DNA of 64,000 nucleotides from G965247775 sp965247775 (lineage in GTDB: Bacteria; Chloroflexota; Dehalococcoidia; Bin125), in NCBI GenBank assembly GCA_965247775.1, contig OZ252031.1, positions 2,604,001-2,668,000 of the forward strand, written 5' to 3'. This document shows, piece by piece, positions 1-8,062 of this stretch; the first letter of the stretch is position 1; each line of letters starts with the position of its first letter. The notes under the pieces are model-generated. The model was not told the DNA's origin. It saw only the letters and a list, made by a program, of their open reading frames with translations, and did no database searches. A program made the translations under genes and the position numbers.

Positions 1-1
1 G

Positions 2-394
2 TACGTGGCGATCGAGGGGCCGCTGTTCTCAACGCGGGCGGAGTCACGGCTGTACCGGAGCTGGGGCGGGACGATCATCGGCATGACGGCGATCCCGGAG
101 GCGAAGCTGGCGCGGGAGGCGGAGATCGCGTACGCGATGCTGGCGACGGCGACGGATTACGATGTGTGGCGTGAGACGGAAGCGGACGTTGATGTTGCGG
201 TGGCGCTGGCGCGGCTGCGGGAGAACGCGGCGGCGGCGCAACGGATCGTGTTGGCGACGGTGGCGGATCTGCCGGCGGACTGGACGAGCAGCGCCCGGGG
301 GGCCTTGGAGTTCGCCATCGTGACGGAAGCAGCGAGGATTCCGCGCCAGGTGCGGGAGGATCTGGCGCCGATCCTTGGGGGGTATCTGCCGTGA
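2..394 (+). CDS. mtnP: S-methyl-5'-thioadenosine phosphorylase (3' part)
   Basis: C-terminal 130 or so residues of an MTA phosphorylase, which splits methylthioadenosine into adenine and methylthioribose-1-phosphate in methionine salvage. Visible family signatures are EGPLFSTRAES, IIGMTAIPEAKLAREAEI and the ATDYDVW substrate-pocket segment near the C terminus. The reading frame runs off the left edge, so the true start is outside the window; the GTG at position 5 is internal. The stop overlaps the next gene's GTG (GTGA), so the two are probably coupled. A purine nucleoside phosphorylase is the alternative, but the TDYDVW segment favours MTA phosphorylase. Confidence 0.9.
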   Translation, partial: YVAIEGPLFSTRAESRLYRSWGGTIIGMTAIPEAKLAREAEIAYAMLATATDYDVWRETEADVDVAVALARLRENAAAAQRIVLATVADLPADWTSSARGALEFAIVTEAARIPRQVREDLAPILGGYLP

Positions 395-1353
395 GCGTGG
401 CCGTGGTGGGGGCGATCACGTTCGACGACATCACGACGCCGCGCGGATCAGTGCAGCGGGTGCTGGGGGGATCGGCGGCGTACGTGGCGGTGGCGGCGGC
501 GCTGCTGACGCAGGCGCACGTGGTGTCGGTGGTGGGGAGCGATCTGCCGGAGTCGTGGCTGGGGCGGTTGCGGGGGCGGGGGGTGGACCTGGCCGGGGTG
601 CGGGTGGCGGCGGGGCCGACGTTCCACTGGGGCTGCCGCTACGCGGCGAACCTGGAGGACCGGGAGACGTTGTTCACACGTCCGGGGACGTTCGGGCGGG
701 TGGCGGTGAGGGTGCCGGAGGAGGCGGCGGGGGCGTCGCACGTCTTTCTGACGTCGGGGGACCCGCGGCAGAACCGGGCGGCGCTGCCGCAGTTCCGGGG
801 GCGGCGGGTGACGATGCTGGACACGATTGAGCGGGAGCTGGAGCGGCAGCGGGACGAGTTCCTGGCGGCGATGGGGGCCTGCGACATCGTGGCGATCAAC
901 GCGGCGGAGGCGCGGCTGCTGCTGGGCGATGCGGCGGACGCGGTGGCGGCGGGGGGGGAGGTGGCGGCGCGAACGGCGGCGCTGGTGCGGTCGCACGGGG
1001 CGGACACACTGCTGCTGAAGCGCGGGCCGGCGGGGGCGGAGATCCTGCACGCAGGGGAGCGCAGGGCGATCCCCGCGGTGGCGGGGTGCGCGGTGGTGGA
1101 CCCGACGGGAGCGGGGGACAGCTTCGCGGGCGGGGTGCTGGCGGCGTTGGAGCGGGGGGCGGGGCTGGTGGATGCGGTGCGGTGGGGGAACGCGGTGGCG
1201 TCGTACACGATCGAGGGGTTCGGGCTGGACGGTCTGTGGGAGGCGACGCCGGCGGGTGTGGCGGCGCGGGCTCGGGGCATCGGCTTGGGGGAGGCGGGCT
1301 GGCTGGCGGGACGGCCGGCGGCGGCGCTGCCCGGGGGCGGGAGCGGGGCATGA
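391..1353 (+). CDS. PfkB/ribokinase-family sugar or nucleoside kinase
   Basis: A 320-residue cytosolic ATP-dependent kinase of the PfkB family. The N terminus shows the VVGAITFDDI strand and GGSAAYVAVAAALL (family signature 1). The C-terminal half has DPTGAGDSFAGGVLAA (signature 2), with the catalytic Asp and anion hole. It starts with GTG overlapping the mtnP stop and ends in an ATGA overlap with the next gene, so it belongs to a three-gene unit. The substrate cannot be read from sequence; the position behind mtnP suggests a ribosyl or nucleoside substrate, which is inference. Codons are strongly G-ending, as in other plus-strand genes here. Confidence 0.85.
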   Translation: MSVAVVGAITFDDITTPRGSVQRVLGGSAAYVAVAAALLTQAHVVSVVGSDLPESWLGRLRGRGVDLAGVRVAAGPTFHWGCRYAANLEDRETLFTRPGTFGRVAVRVPEEAAGASHVFLTSGDPRQNRAALPQFRGRRVTMLDTIERELERQRDEFLAAMGACDIVAINAAEARLLLGDAADAVAAGGEVAARTAALVRSHGADTLLLKRGPAGAEILHAGERRAIPAVAGCAVVDPTGAGDSFAGGVLAALERGAGLVDAVRWGNAVASYTIEGFGLDGLWEATPAGVAARARGIGLGEAGWLAGRPAAALPGGGSGA

Positions 1354-2240
1354 CGAACATTCTGCGCTGGGCGCGGAGCGGGCGCCGTGAGCACCTGGTG
1401 CGGGAGGTGCAGGATCGGGGTGCGCTGGGGGACCTGTTGCAGGTGGATCGGCTGTTCGCCGCCTACGCGCTGGCGCAGCTCGAGCCGGGGGCGTTCGGCC
1501 AGTCCCACTGGTGGGTGAGTACGACGTCCGGGGCGGGGCCGAGCCTGATCTGTCACTCGCGGGCGGGGCTGGGCGATGCGACGTTCGCGCTGGGACCGGC
1601 GGCGGGGGTGGGGGCGCTGCTGTCGTTGCATCCGGGGGCGTATCAGACGTTCGCGACGGTGAAGCCGGAGCACGTGGCGGCGCTGGAGCCGATGTTCGCT
1701 CTGCGGACGCCGCGGACGATGGTGCGGATGCACGTGAGGCGGGAGACGTTCCGGAGGGTGGAGGGGGAGGCGGTACTGTTGCGAGCGTCGCAGGCGCGGG
1801 CGCTGAACCGCCTGTACAGCAGTGAAGGGGGGGCGACGGCGTACCAACCGCGGCACCTGTCGGAGGGGCAATATTACGGGGTGGTGGAGGGAGGGCGGCT
1901 GCTGGCGGTGGCGGGGACGCATGCGATCAGCCCGCGGTATGGCATCGCGGTCGTGGGGAACGTGTTCACGCATCCGGCGCATCGGGGCCGGGGGCTGGCG
2001 ACGCAGGCGACGAGCGTGGTGACGGCGGCGCTGCTGGCGGATCACGAGGACGTGGTGCTGTCGGTGGATCCGGGGAACGTGACGGCGATCACGGCCTACC
2101 GGCGGCTGGGGTACGCGGATGCGGGGGAGATCGTGGAGGCGGCGGCGCGGCGGCGGGTGGGCAGCCTGGCCACGGGGCTGCGCCGGCTGCTGGCGAGCTA
2201 CCGGGGGCGGCAGGAGGGGGTGGAGGTCGTGCGGCGCTGA
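1350..2240 (+). CDS. GNAT-family N-acetyltransferase
   Basis: A protein of about 296 residues whose C-terminal third is a GNAT acyl-CoA-binding domain: VVGNVFTHPAHRGRGLATQA (motif A, with the R-G-x-G-L/A loop) followed by NVTAITAYRRLGYADAGE (motif B). The N-terminal 150 residues look like the degenerate first half of a tandem GNAT fold. Start chosen at the ATG that overlaps the upstream stop (ATGA); longer frames upstream lie inside the kinase gene. It ends 15 bp from the convergent rpsI. Acceptor substrate unknown. Confidence 0.8.
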   Translation: MTNILRWARSGRREHLVREVQDRGALGDLLQVDRLFAAYALAQLEPGAFGQSHWWVSTTSGAGPSLICHSRAGLGDATFALGPAAGVGALLSLHPGAYQTFATVKPEHVAALEPMFALRTPRTMVRMHVRRETFRRVEGEAVLLRASQARALNRLYSSEGGATAYQPRHLSEGQYYGVVEGGRLLAVAGTHAISPRYGIAVVGNVFTHPAHRGRGLATQATSVVTAALLADHEDVVLSVDPGNVTAITAYRRLGYADAGEIVEAAARRRVGSLATGLRRLLASYRGRQEGVEVVRR

Positions 2241-2255
2241 GCGGGCCGGGCCGGG

Positions 2256-2660
2256 TCAGCGCTTGGTGTACTGGGGGGCCTTGCGGGCGCGTTTGAGGCC
2301 GGGCTTCTTCCGCTCCTTGATGCGGGCGTCGCGGGTGAGCATACCGGCGCGCTTGAGGGTGGGGCGGAGGCCGGTGTCGGCCTCGATGAGGGCGCGGGCG
2401 ATGCCGAGGCGGATGGCGCCGGCCCAGCCGGAGACGCCGCCGCCGCTGCACTTGATCTGGGCGTTGAAGCGGCCCTCGGTGTCGGTGAGGGCGAGGGGTT
2501 CGAGGAACTCCCGGCGCTGGACTTCGCGGGTGAAGATTTCCTCGGCGGGCTTGCCGTTGATGACGATGGCGCCGCTGCCGGGGTACAGGCGGACGCGGGC
2601 GACGGCCTCTTTGCGGCGGCCGGTGCCGTAGTAGTAGTGCTGGTCGGCGGTGGTGGTCAT
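2256..2660 (-). CDS. rpsI: 30S ribosomal protein S9
   Basis: S9 of 134 residues, the usual size. Recognised by GTGRRKEAVARVRLYPG near the N terminus, the central GGGVSGWAGAIRLGIARAL segment and the basic C-terminal tail ending in QYTKR that reaches the ribosomal P site. Last gene of the superoperon; its start overlaps the rplM stop by 4 nt. No clear hairpin terminator is visible in the 15 bp before the convergent acetyltransferase gene. Confidence 0.97.
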   Translation of the reverse strand: MTTTADQHYYYGTGRRKEAVARVRLYPGSGAIVINGKPAEEIFTREVQRREFLEPLALTDTEGRFNAQIKCSGGGVSGWAGAIRLGIARALIEADTGLRPTLKRAGMLTRDARIKERKKPGLKRARKAPQYTKR

Positions 2661-3097
2661 GCCTGGCTCCTGGAGGTGGCGGGGGCGTCGAACTGGCCGG
2701 CGTGGGGGTGCTCCGGCCCGGCATAGACACGCAAGTGCCGGTATTGCTGGGCGCCGAGGCGGGTTTTGGGGAGCATGCCACGGACGGCTTTCTCGATAGC
2801 GCGTTCGGGGTAGCGGGCCATGAGGTCCTTGAAGACCATCTGGCGGAGGCCGCCGGGATAGCCGGAGTGGCGGTAATAGACCTTGCCTTCGCGCTTGTTC
2901 CCGGTGACGGCGACGCGCTCGGCGTTGATGACGACGACGTAATCGCCGACGTCGAGCGAGGGGGAATAGGCAGGCTTGTGCTTGCCGCGGAGGAGGGTGG
3001 CGATCTGGGTGGCGACGCGGCCGAGGGGGCGGTTGGCGGCGTCGATCAGATGCCAGGTGCGCTCGACCTCAGCGGCGCGGATGGCATGGGTCTTCAT
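2657..3097 (-). CDS. rplM: 50S ribosomal protein L13
   Basis: L13, about 146 residues, an early-assembly 23S rRNA binder. Signatures: the N-terminal W-LIDAANRPLGRVAT segment, GKHKPAYSPSLDVGDYVVVINA and the C-terminal LRVYAGPEHPH. The start was set at ATG-AAG (MKTHAIRAAEVER), which has AGGA four bases upstream; an in-frame ATG three codons earlier (3106) is possible. The first 29 bases lie inside the 3' end of truA. A -10-like box just upstream (3127-3132) may give rplM-rpsI its own promoter. Confidence 0.95.
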   Translation of the reverse strand: MKTHAIRAAEVERTWHLIDAANRPLGRVATQIATLLRGKHKPAYSPSLDVGDYVVVINAERVAVTGNKREGKVYYRHSGYPGGLRQMVFKDLMARYPERAIEKAVRGMLPKTRLGAQQYRHLRVYAGPEHPHAGQFDAPATSRSQA

Positions 3098-3884
3098 GGT
3101 CCTCATTCCAATCGATCAGTTCCGCCAGCCTATAGCGGACGCCTGCCAAGTGCAGTCCCTGCGGCGGGGCGGCGGGCCCGGCGGCGCCGGGGCGAGGCTG
3201 GGCGAGCAACTCCGACAGGCGCCGGGGGAGGACGCGGCCCCGCCCGACCTCTACGAGCAGTCCGACGGTACGCCGGATCTGGTGGGGAAGGAAGGCGTTG
3301 GCGCAGAATTCGAGGCGCCAGTCGGCCGGTCCCGGGGTGAGGAGGCGGGCGCGGCAGAGGGTGCGCACGCTGCCCCCCCGGGCGGGGCGGCCGGCGAAGG
3401 AGGCGAAGTCGCGCGTCCCCGGGAGCAGTGCCAGCGCCTCCGCCATCCGCGCCGCGTCCAGCGCCTGCCGCACCACCCAGGCGCGGGGCTCCCAGAGCGG
3501 CTGGCGCACGGGGGAGAGGCGGAGGTGATAGCGGTAGGTGCGGGCGCACGCGTCGCGCCGGGGGTCAAAGGCGGGGGAGACGGGACGCGCGTCCTGCACG
3601 GCGACGGCGGACGGCAGGAAGTGGTTGAGGCCGTGCAGCCAGCGGTCCGGGGGAAGCGTGACTTCGGGGGTGAGCGCCGCGACCTGGCCGGTCGCGTGCA
3701 CGCCGGCGTCGGTGCGGCCGGCGAAGTCGACCCGATGCGGTGATCCCGTGAGTGCGGCGGCCGCGTTCTCCAGGGCGGACTGGACGGTCGGCTGCTGGGC
3801 CTGCCGCTGCGAGCCTGCGAAGGGCGCGCCGTCGTACTGGAGGAGGAGCGCGAGGCGGCGGCGGGGCGGCGTGGGCGTGGTCAG
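3069..3884 (-). CDS. truA: tRNA pseudouridine(38-40) synthase TruA, likely CTG start
   Basis: Converts U38-U40 of tRNA anticodon arms to pseudouridine. The catalytic motif GRTDAGVHATGQV, with the active-site Asp, is at about residues 55-67. It is preceded by LLLQYDGAPFAGSQRQ and followed by SPAFDPRRDACARTYRY and a C-terminal FLPHQIRRTVGLL segment. The catalytic Asp lies upstream of the first ATG/GTG (3701), so the gene must begin earlier. The frame is open back into rplQ, but no ATG, GTG or TTG fits. A CTG overlapping the rplQ stop (CTGA) with GGA 6-7 nt upstream gives 271 residues, the normal TruA length. The 3' end overlaps rplM. Confidence 0.85.
   Translation of the reverse strand: MTTPTPPRRRLALLLQYDGAPFAGSQRQAQQPTVQSALENAAAALTGSPHRVDFAGRTDAGVHATGQVAALTPEVTLPPDRWLHGLNHFLPSAVAVQDARPVSPAFDPRRDACARTYRYHLRLSPVRQPLWEPRAWVVRQALDAARMAEALALLPGTRDFASFAGRPARGGSVRTLCRARLLTPGPADWRLEFCANAFLPHQIRRTVGLLVEVGRGRVLPRRLSELLAQPRPGAAGPAAPPQGLHLAGVRYRLAELIDWNEDHEDPCHPRR
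3127..3136 (-). promoter_or_regulatory. possible -10 element for rplM-rpsI
   Basis: The minus strand reads GCTATAGGCT here, with TAGGCT 29 nt before the rplM ATG, inside truA. It matches the TAnnCT pattern seen before other operons in this window. There is no recognisable -35. Inferred only. Confidence 0.3.
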
Positions 3885-4450
3885 GCGTTTTCCTTGTCGA
3901 CGGTGGGGGGGGCGGGCGCAGCGCTGTCACCGTTGGCGGCGCTGTTGTCGCCGTCGTCCGCGCCGTCGTCCGCTGGGGGCCCGTCCGCTGGGGGCCCGTC
4001 CGCTGGGGGCACGTCCGCTGCGGGGGCGCGCGCCTCAGGGGTCTCCGGCTCTGGGGCCGCGGCGGCGGCGGCGTCCATGATGGCCGGGACGCCGCTGCCC
4101 TCGACGAGTTCGAGCTGGGCCATGCGGGCGCCGTCGCCGAGGCGGGGGCCGAGCTTGACGATGCGGGTGTAGCCACCGGGGCGGTCCTGGAAGCGGGGGG
4201 CGACGTCATCGAAGAGGCGGCGCAGGACGCGCTTGTCGGTGAGGACGGCGCCGGCGCGGCGGCGGGCGGGACCGTCGCCGCGTTTGCCCAGGGTGATGAC
4301 GCGCTCGGCGATGGGGCGCACGGCCTTGGCTTTGGCCTCGGTGGTGACGATGCGGTCGTGGCGGAGGAGGTCGGTCACCTGGTTGCGGATCAGGGCCTTG
4401 CGGTGGGAGGTCTTGCGGCCGAGGAGCCGTCCGGAGAGGCGATGTCGCAT
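3881..4450 (-). CDS. rplQ: 50S ribosomal protein L17 with acidic C-terminal tail
   Basis: L17 core in the first 118 or so residues (MRHRLSGRLLGRKTSHRKAL and LITNQ-type segments, RPGGYTRIVKLGPRLGDGA). It is followed by about 70 extra residues rich in Ala, Pro, Asp and Glu. Part of the tail is encoded by four 15-bp repeats that give (PPADG)-type units. Most bacterial L17 proteins stop soon after the core. Translation of truA appears coupled to its stop codon. Confidence 0.96.
   Translation of the reverse strand: MRHRLSGRLLGRKTSHRKALIRNQVTDLLRHDRIVTTEAKAKAVRPIAERVITLGKRGDGPARRRAGAVLTDKRVLRRLFDDVAPRFQDRPGGYTRIVKLGPRLGDGARMAQLELVEGSGVPAIMDAAAAAAPEPETPEARAPAADVPPADGPPADGPPADDGADDGDNSAANGDSAAPAPPTVDKENA
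3968..4027 (-). repeat. four 15-bp tandem repeats in the rplQ tail
   Basis: Four consecutive 15-bp units, plus-strand form GTCCGCTGGGGGCCC; the third and fourth differ by one to a few bases. Being a multiple of three they stay in frame and encode the repeated Pro-Pro-Ala-Asp-Gly of the L17 tail. Confidence 0.85.
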
Positions 4451-4469
4451 GGGCGTTCCTGGTTCGGGG

Positions 4470-5594
4470 TTAGTTGAGGGAGTCGGGTTCCTGGCCGGCC
4501 TCGCGCAGGGCTTCCAGGAGGGCGGTGCCGAGGGAGCTGATTTCCTCGTCCGCTTCGGCGTCGCTGTCGCTCAGCGAGGAGGCGGCGTCGCCGTCGTCGG
4601 GGCGGCTGCCGAGGCCGGCGGTTTCGCCGACGGGGGCGATGCTGCCGATGCGCCCGCGGGGGTCGTCCTGGCTGAGGAAGCCGAGTTCCCGCAGGCGGTC
4701 CATGAGTTCGAAGAAGGACTTTTCGCCGAAGTTGCGCAGGCCGAGGAGTTGCTCGTCGGACTTTTCCAGGACCTGGCCGACGGTCATGAGGCCGCTGCGC
4801 TTGAGGCAGTTGTAGGCGCGGACGGAGAGGCTGAGGTCTTCGATGGAGGTGTTGTAGCGCTCGGGGCTGAGGCCGAGGGATTCGCCGGGCTGGGCTTCGG
4901 GGGGCTGGGGCGGGGCGCCGAGGTGGACGAAGAGGCGGAGTTCGCGCTCGAGGATCTCGGCGGCCTTGCGGATGGCGTCTTCGCCGCTGATGGTGCCGTC
5001 CGTCCAGACTTCCAGGATGAGGCGGTCGAGGTCGCTTTCCTGGCCGATGCGGGTGGGCTGGACGGTGTAGTTGACCTTGCGAACGGGGGTGAAGACGGCG
5101 TCCAGCGGGATGACGCCGATCGGCATGCCGTCGGTGTGGCCGGAGGGGACGAAGCCGCGGCCGCGCTGGACGTCGAGGGTGGCGGTGAGGTGGGCTTCGG
5201 GGGAGTCCAGGGTGGCGATGTGGGTGTCGGGGTTGACGATTTCGTAGTCGCCGGGGACTTCGAGGTCGGCGGCGGTGACGGTGCGTTCGCCCGTGACGTC
5301 GAGGAAGAGTTTGGCGGGGCGGTCGGAGAGGGCGCGCAGGCGGATGCCGCGGACGTTGAGGAGCAGTTCGGTGGTGTCTTCCTTGACGTGCTGGATGGTG
5401 GAGAATTCGTGCTGGACCTGGTCGATGCGAACGGCGACGACGGCGGCGCCGGGGAGGGCGCCGAGGAGGAGGCGGCGGAGGGCGTTGCCGATGGTGGTGC
5501 CGAAGCCGCGCGGGAGGGGCTCGGCGACGATGCGGGCGTAGGTGTTGGAGGATTCCTCGGTCTCCAGGCGGGGGGTGTCTTGCTCGCTGATCAC
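4470..5594 (-). CDS. rpoA: DNA-directed RNA polymerase subunit alpha
   Basis: A 374-residue alpha subunit. The N-terminal domain (residues 1-235) has the assembly motif PLPRGFGTTIGNALRRLLL. The C-terminal domain at about 255-310 has the helix-hairpin-helix DNA/activator surface (LSVRAYNCLKRSGLMTVGQV). About 60 further acidic residues follow the C-terminal domain, longer than usual. GTG start (VISEQDTPRLE) chosen because a GGGAGGGA site lies about 8 nt upstream and family homology begins just after it. Part of the alpha operon between rpsD and rplQ. Confidence 0.96.
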   Translation of the reverse strand: MISEQDTPRLETEESSNTYARIVAEPLPRGFGTTIGNALRRLLLGALPGAAVVAVRIDQVQHEFSTIQHVKEDTTELLLNVRGIRLRALSDRPAKLFLDVTGERTVTAADLEVPGDYEIVNPDTHIATLDSPEAHLTATLDVQRGRGFVPSGHTDGMPIGVIPLDAVFTPVRKVNYTVQPTRIGQESDLDRLILEVWTDGTISGEDAIRKAAEILERELRLFVHLGAPPQPPEAQPGESLGLSPERYNTSIEDLSLSVRAYNCLKRSGLMTVGQVLEKSDEQLLGLRNFGEKSFFELMDRLRELGFLSQDDPRGRIGSIAPVGETAGLGSRPDDGDAASSLSDSDAEADEEISSLGTALLEALREAGQEPDSLN

Positions 5595-5643
5595 GTGAGG
5601 GGGTCCCTCCCAGGCATTGGTGGGGTCGGTGCGGCCGGCGTCG

Positions 5644-6270
5644 CTAGCGGGAGTAGTACTCAACAATGGCGTTCTCATCAAAACGTGCGTCCACGTCCAG
5701 GCGGACGGGCAGGGCGGTGACTTCGCCTTCGATCTGGGCGGGCTCGATGCGGAGCCAGCCGGGGACCTCGCGGCCGCCCTGCCACTCCTTGACCATCTCG
5801 TAGAACTTGCTGCGCCGGCCGCGTTCGGTCCAGCCGATTTTGTCGCCGATCTTGGTTTCGATCGAGGCGACGCTGGCCTTGTGGCCGTTGAGAGTGATGT
5901 GGCCGTGCAGGACGACCTGGCGCGCCTGGGCGCGGGATTCGGCGAGACCGAGGCGGTAGACGACGTTGTCGAGGCGGAGTTCGAGCAACTGGATGAGGTT
6001 GTCGCCGGTGGCGCCGGGGAGGCGGGTGGCTTCCCGGTAGAGGCGGCGGAACTGCCGCTCGAGGACGCCGTAGGACTGACGGGCCTTTTGCTTTTCGCGC
6101 AGTTGCACGCCGCGGTCGGAGATCTTGCGGCGGCGGGGCGAGCGCTGGCCGGGGGGGTTGGGACGGCGCTCAATGGCGCATTTGGGGGTGAAGCAGCGTT
6201 CGCCTTTGAGGAAGAGCTTCTCCCCGTTGCGACGGCAGAGGCGACAAACGGGGCCGGTGTACCGGGCCAT
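5644..6270 (-). CDS. rpsD: 30S ribosomal protein S4
   Basis: S4 of 208 residues, a primary 16S rRNA binder and, in other bacteria, the alpha-operon translational repressor. The N terminus carries a four-Cys zinc knuckle (CRLCRRNG, then ERCFTPKC), so this is the C-plus form. The S4 RNA-binding fold follows (RLDNVVYRLGLAESRAQARQ, HGHITLNGHK). It ends in the conserved ENAIVEYYSR. Confidence 0.97.
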   Translation of the reverse strand: MARYTGPVCRLCRRNGEKLFLKGERCFTPKCAIERRPNPPGQRSPRRRKISDRGVQLREKQKARQSYGVLERQFRRLYREATRLPGATGDNLIQLLELRLDNVVYRLGLAESRAQARQVVLHGHITLNGHKASVASIETKIGDKIGWTERGRRSKFYEMVKEWQGGREVPGWLRIEPAQIEGEVTALPVRLDVDARFDENAIVEYYSR

Positions 6271-6279
6271 GCGGCGCTC

Positions 6280-6753
6280 CTAGACGCGGCGCCGCTTGCG
6301 CGGGCGGCAGCCGTTGTGGGGGATGGGGGTGACATCGCGGATGGTGCGCAGGGAGATGCCGCTGGCCTGGAGGGCGCGGACGGCGGATTCGCGGCCGCTG
6401 CCGGGGCCTTTGACGTAGACGTCGACCTCGCGGAGGCCGTGTTCCATGGCCTTGCGGGCGGCGTTTTCGGCCGCGATCTGGGCAGCATAGGGGGTGCTCT
6501 TGCGGGAGCCTTTGACGCCGGTGGAGCCAGCGCTGCCCCAGGCGAGGGTGTTCCCCTGCGGATCGGTGAGGGTGATGATGGTGTTGTTGAAGGTGGATTG
6601 GACGTAGGCGCGGCCGCGCGGGACGTTCTTGCGCTGGCGGCGGCGGGCGCCGCGCGCGGCGGGGGCGGGGGTGACGGCGGGCGCGGCGGCGGCCGGCGGC
6701 GGCTCCGGCGCGGCGGCGGCCGGGGGGGCCTCTTCAGGGTTGTCCTGGATCAT
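6280..6753 (-). CDS. rpsK: 30S ribosomal protein S11 with N-terminal extension
   Basis: S11, 157 residues against a usual 125-130. The core begins near residue 40 (RAYVQSTFNNTIITLTDPQG) and ends with PIPHNGCRPRKRRRV. The first 35 residues are almost only Pro, Ala, Glu and Arg, one of several low-complexity extensions on ribosomal proteins in this operon. S11 sits on the 30S platform facing mRNA. Confidence 0.96.
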   Translation of the reverse strand: MIQDNPEEAPPAAAAPEPPPAAAAPAVTPAPAARGARRRQRKNVPRGRAYVQSTFNNTIITLTDPQGNTLAWGSAGSTGVKGSRKSTPYAAQIAAENAARKAMEHGLREVDVYVKGPGSGRESAVRALQASGISLRTIRDVTPIPHNGCRPRKRRRV

Positions 6754-6764
6754 GCGGCGGCTTC

Positions 6765-7148
6765 CTACTTCTTGGTGACGGCCCGGCGGCGGCCGGCGAC
6801 GGTTTTGCGCGAGCCCCGGCGAGTGCGGGCGTTGGTGCGGGTGCGCTGCCCGCGCAGGGGCAGGTTGCGGCGATGGCGCTGGCCGCGATAGCAGTTGATG
6901 TCGATGAGACGCTGGATGTTCTGGCGGATGTCGCGGCGGAGGTCGCCCTCGACGAGGTAGTCGCGGTCGATAATTTCCCGCAGGCGGGAGATTTCGGACT
7001 CGGTGAGTTCCCGCATGCGCTTGTCGCCATCGAGCTGGCTCTTGCGCACGATCTCCTTGGCGCGGGTGGGGCCGACGCCGTAGATATAGCGGAGGGAGTA
7101 GGAGAGTTTCTTGTCGTCCGGCAGGTCGACGCCGGAGATGCGGGCCAT
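6765..7148 (-). CDS. rpsM: 30S ribosomal protein S13
   Basis: S13, 127 residues, head of the small subunit contacting P-site tRNA and L5. Signatures: ARISGVDLPDDKKLSYSLRY at the start, GVGPTRAKEI, and C-terminal LRGQRTRTNARTRRG. Start at the ATG with GGAG about 8 nt upstream; the frame is open 23 codons further upstream but homology begins exactly here. The genes normally just upstream, infA and rpmJ, are missing. Confidence 0.96.
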   Translation of the reverse strand: MARISGVDLPDDKKLSYSLRYIYGVGPTRAKEIVRKSQLDGDKRMRELTESEISRLREIIDRDYLVEGDLRRDIRQNIQRLIDINCYRGQRHRRNLPLRGQRTRTNARTRRGSRKTVAGRRRAVTKK

Positions 7149-7158
7149 GACGCGACTC

Positions 7159-7275
7159 CTAGGTGTGCCGACCGTGACGGTCCGGGTGGCGCGGGGTGGA
7201 TGGGCGGGTGGCGCCAACGGCGCCGCTGGGCTGGGCCGGGCGGCGGGCGGGTTGCGCTGAAGCGGTGCGGGGCAC
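7159..7275 (-). CDS. 38-codon Arg/Pro-rich small ORF in the rpmJ position
   Basis: A GTG with a near-perfect ribosome-binding site (GGAGG, four-base spacer) starts a 38-codon frame between map and rpsM. Its TAG overlaps the rpsM Shine-Dalgarno, so the genes would be coupled. The peptide is rich in Arg, Pro, Ala and His and has no Cys. It does not resemble L36 (about 37 residues, normally in this slot) or IF-1. It could be a leader peptide, a decayed rpmJ or chance; only the ribosome-binding site and spacing support it. Confidence 0.35.
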   Translation of the reverse strand: MPRTASAQPARRPAQPSGAVGATRPSTPRHPDRHGRHT

Positions 7276-7288
7276 GCGTCCTCCGTTT

Positions 7289-8062
7289 TCAGTCCCAGGC
7301 GGTGAGCACGTCGGCCGGCCGACCGTCCCGCAGGGCCATGGTGTGCTCGAAATGGGCTGAGAGTCTGCCATCTTTCGTGGAGACGGTCCAGCCGTCGTCC
7401 AGCTCCACGGTGTCCGGACTGCCGAGGGTGGCCATGGGTTCCAGTGCGACCACGAGTCCCTTGCGCATCACCATGCCGCTGCCGGCGACGCCGTAGTTGG
7501 GCATGCTGGGGGGTTCATGCATGTGGCGACCAACGCCGTGCCCCACGTAGTGCCGGACGACCCCGTAGCCGGCGTTCTCGATTACGGCCTGAATGGCTGC
7601 CCCGATGTCCCCTTTGCATACTCCCACCCGGGCGACGTCAATACCCACGTTGAGCGCTTCCCGCGTCACATCGAGGAGGCGCTGGGCCTGGGGGTCGATC
7701 GTCCCGACTGGCACCGTGCAGGCGGAGTCGGCGACCCAGCCGCCAACCGTGGCCCCGTGGTCCAGGGAAAGGATGTCGCCCTCCCGTAGCATACGGTCCG
7801 TGGGGAAGCCGTGGACGATCTGTTCGTTCACGGAGGCACAGATGGTGTACGGGAAGCCTTGGTAGCCCTTGAAGGTGGGGGTGATGCCAAGACGATCGTA
7901 CTTTTCGTCGACGTAGCGGTCGAGGGCGGAAAGGCGGAGGCCAGGGCGGACTTGGGCGGCGAGTTCTTGCAGGGTTTCGGCGACGACGCGGCCGGCGCGG
8001 CGCATCTCCTCGATCTCGGCGGGGGTCTTGAGGACGACCTGGTTGGGCCGGTTGTCGAGCAT
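7289..8062 (-). CDS. map: methionine aminopeptidase, type I
   Basis: A 257-residue metalloenzyme that removes the N-terminal Met from nascent proteins. Metal ligands of the pita-bread fold are visible in order: SLDHGATVGGWVADSACTVP (two Asp), HYVGHGVGRHMHEPPSMPNY (His) and two Glu, in VALEPMAT and near HFEHTMAL. It is a short type Ia form without an SH3-binding zinc extension. Its ATG overlaps the adk stop by one base (TGATG). Confidence 0.97.
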   Translation of the reverse strand: MLDNRPNQVVLKTPAEIEEMRRAGRVVAETLQELAAQVRPGLRLSALDRYVDEKYDRLGITPTFKGYQGFPYTICASVNEQIVHGFPTDRMLREGDILSLDHGATVGGWVADSACTVPVGTIDPQAQRLLDVTREALNVGIDVARVGVCKGDIGAAIQAVIENAGYGVVRHYVGHGVGRHMHEPPSMPNYGVAGSGMVMRKGLVVALEPMATLGSPDTVELDDGWTVSTKDGRLSAHFEHTMALRDGRPADVLTAWD

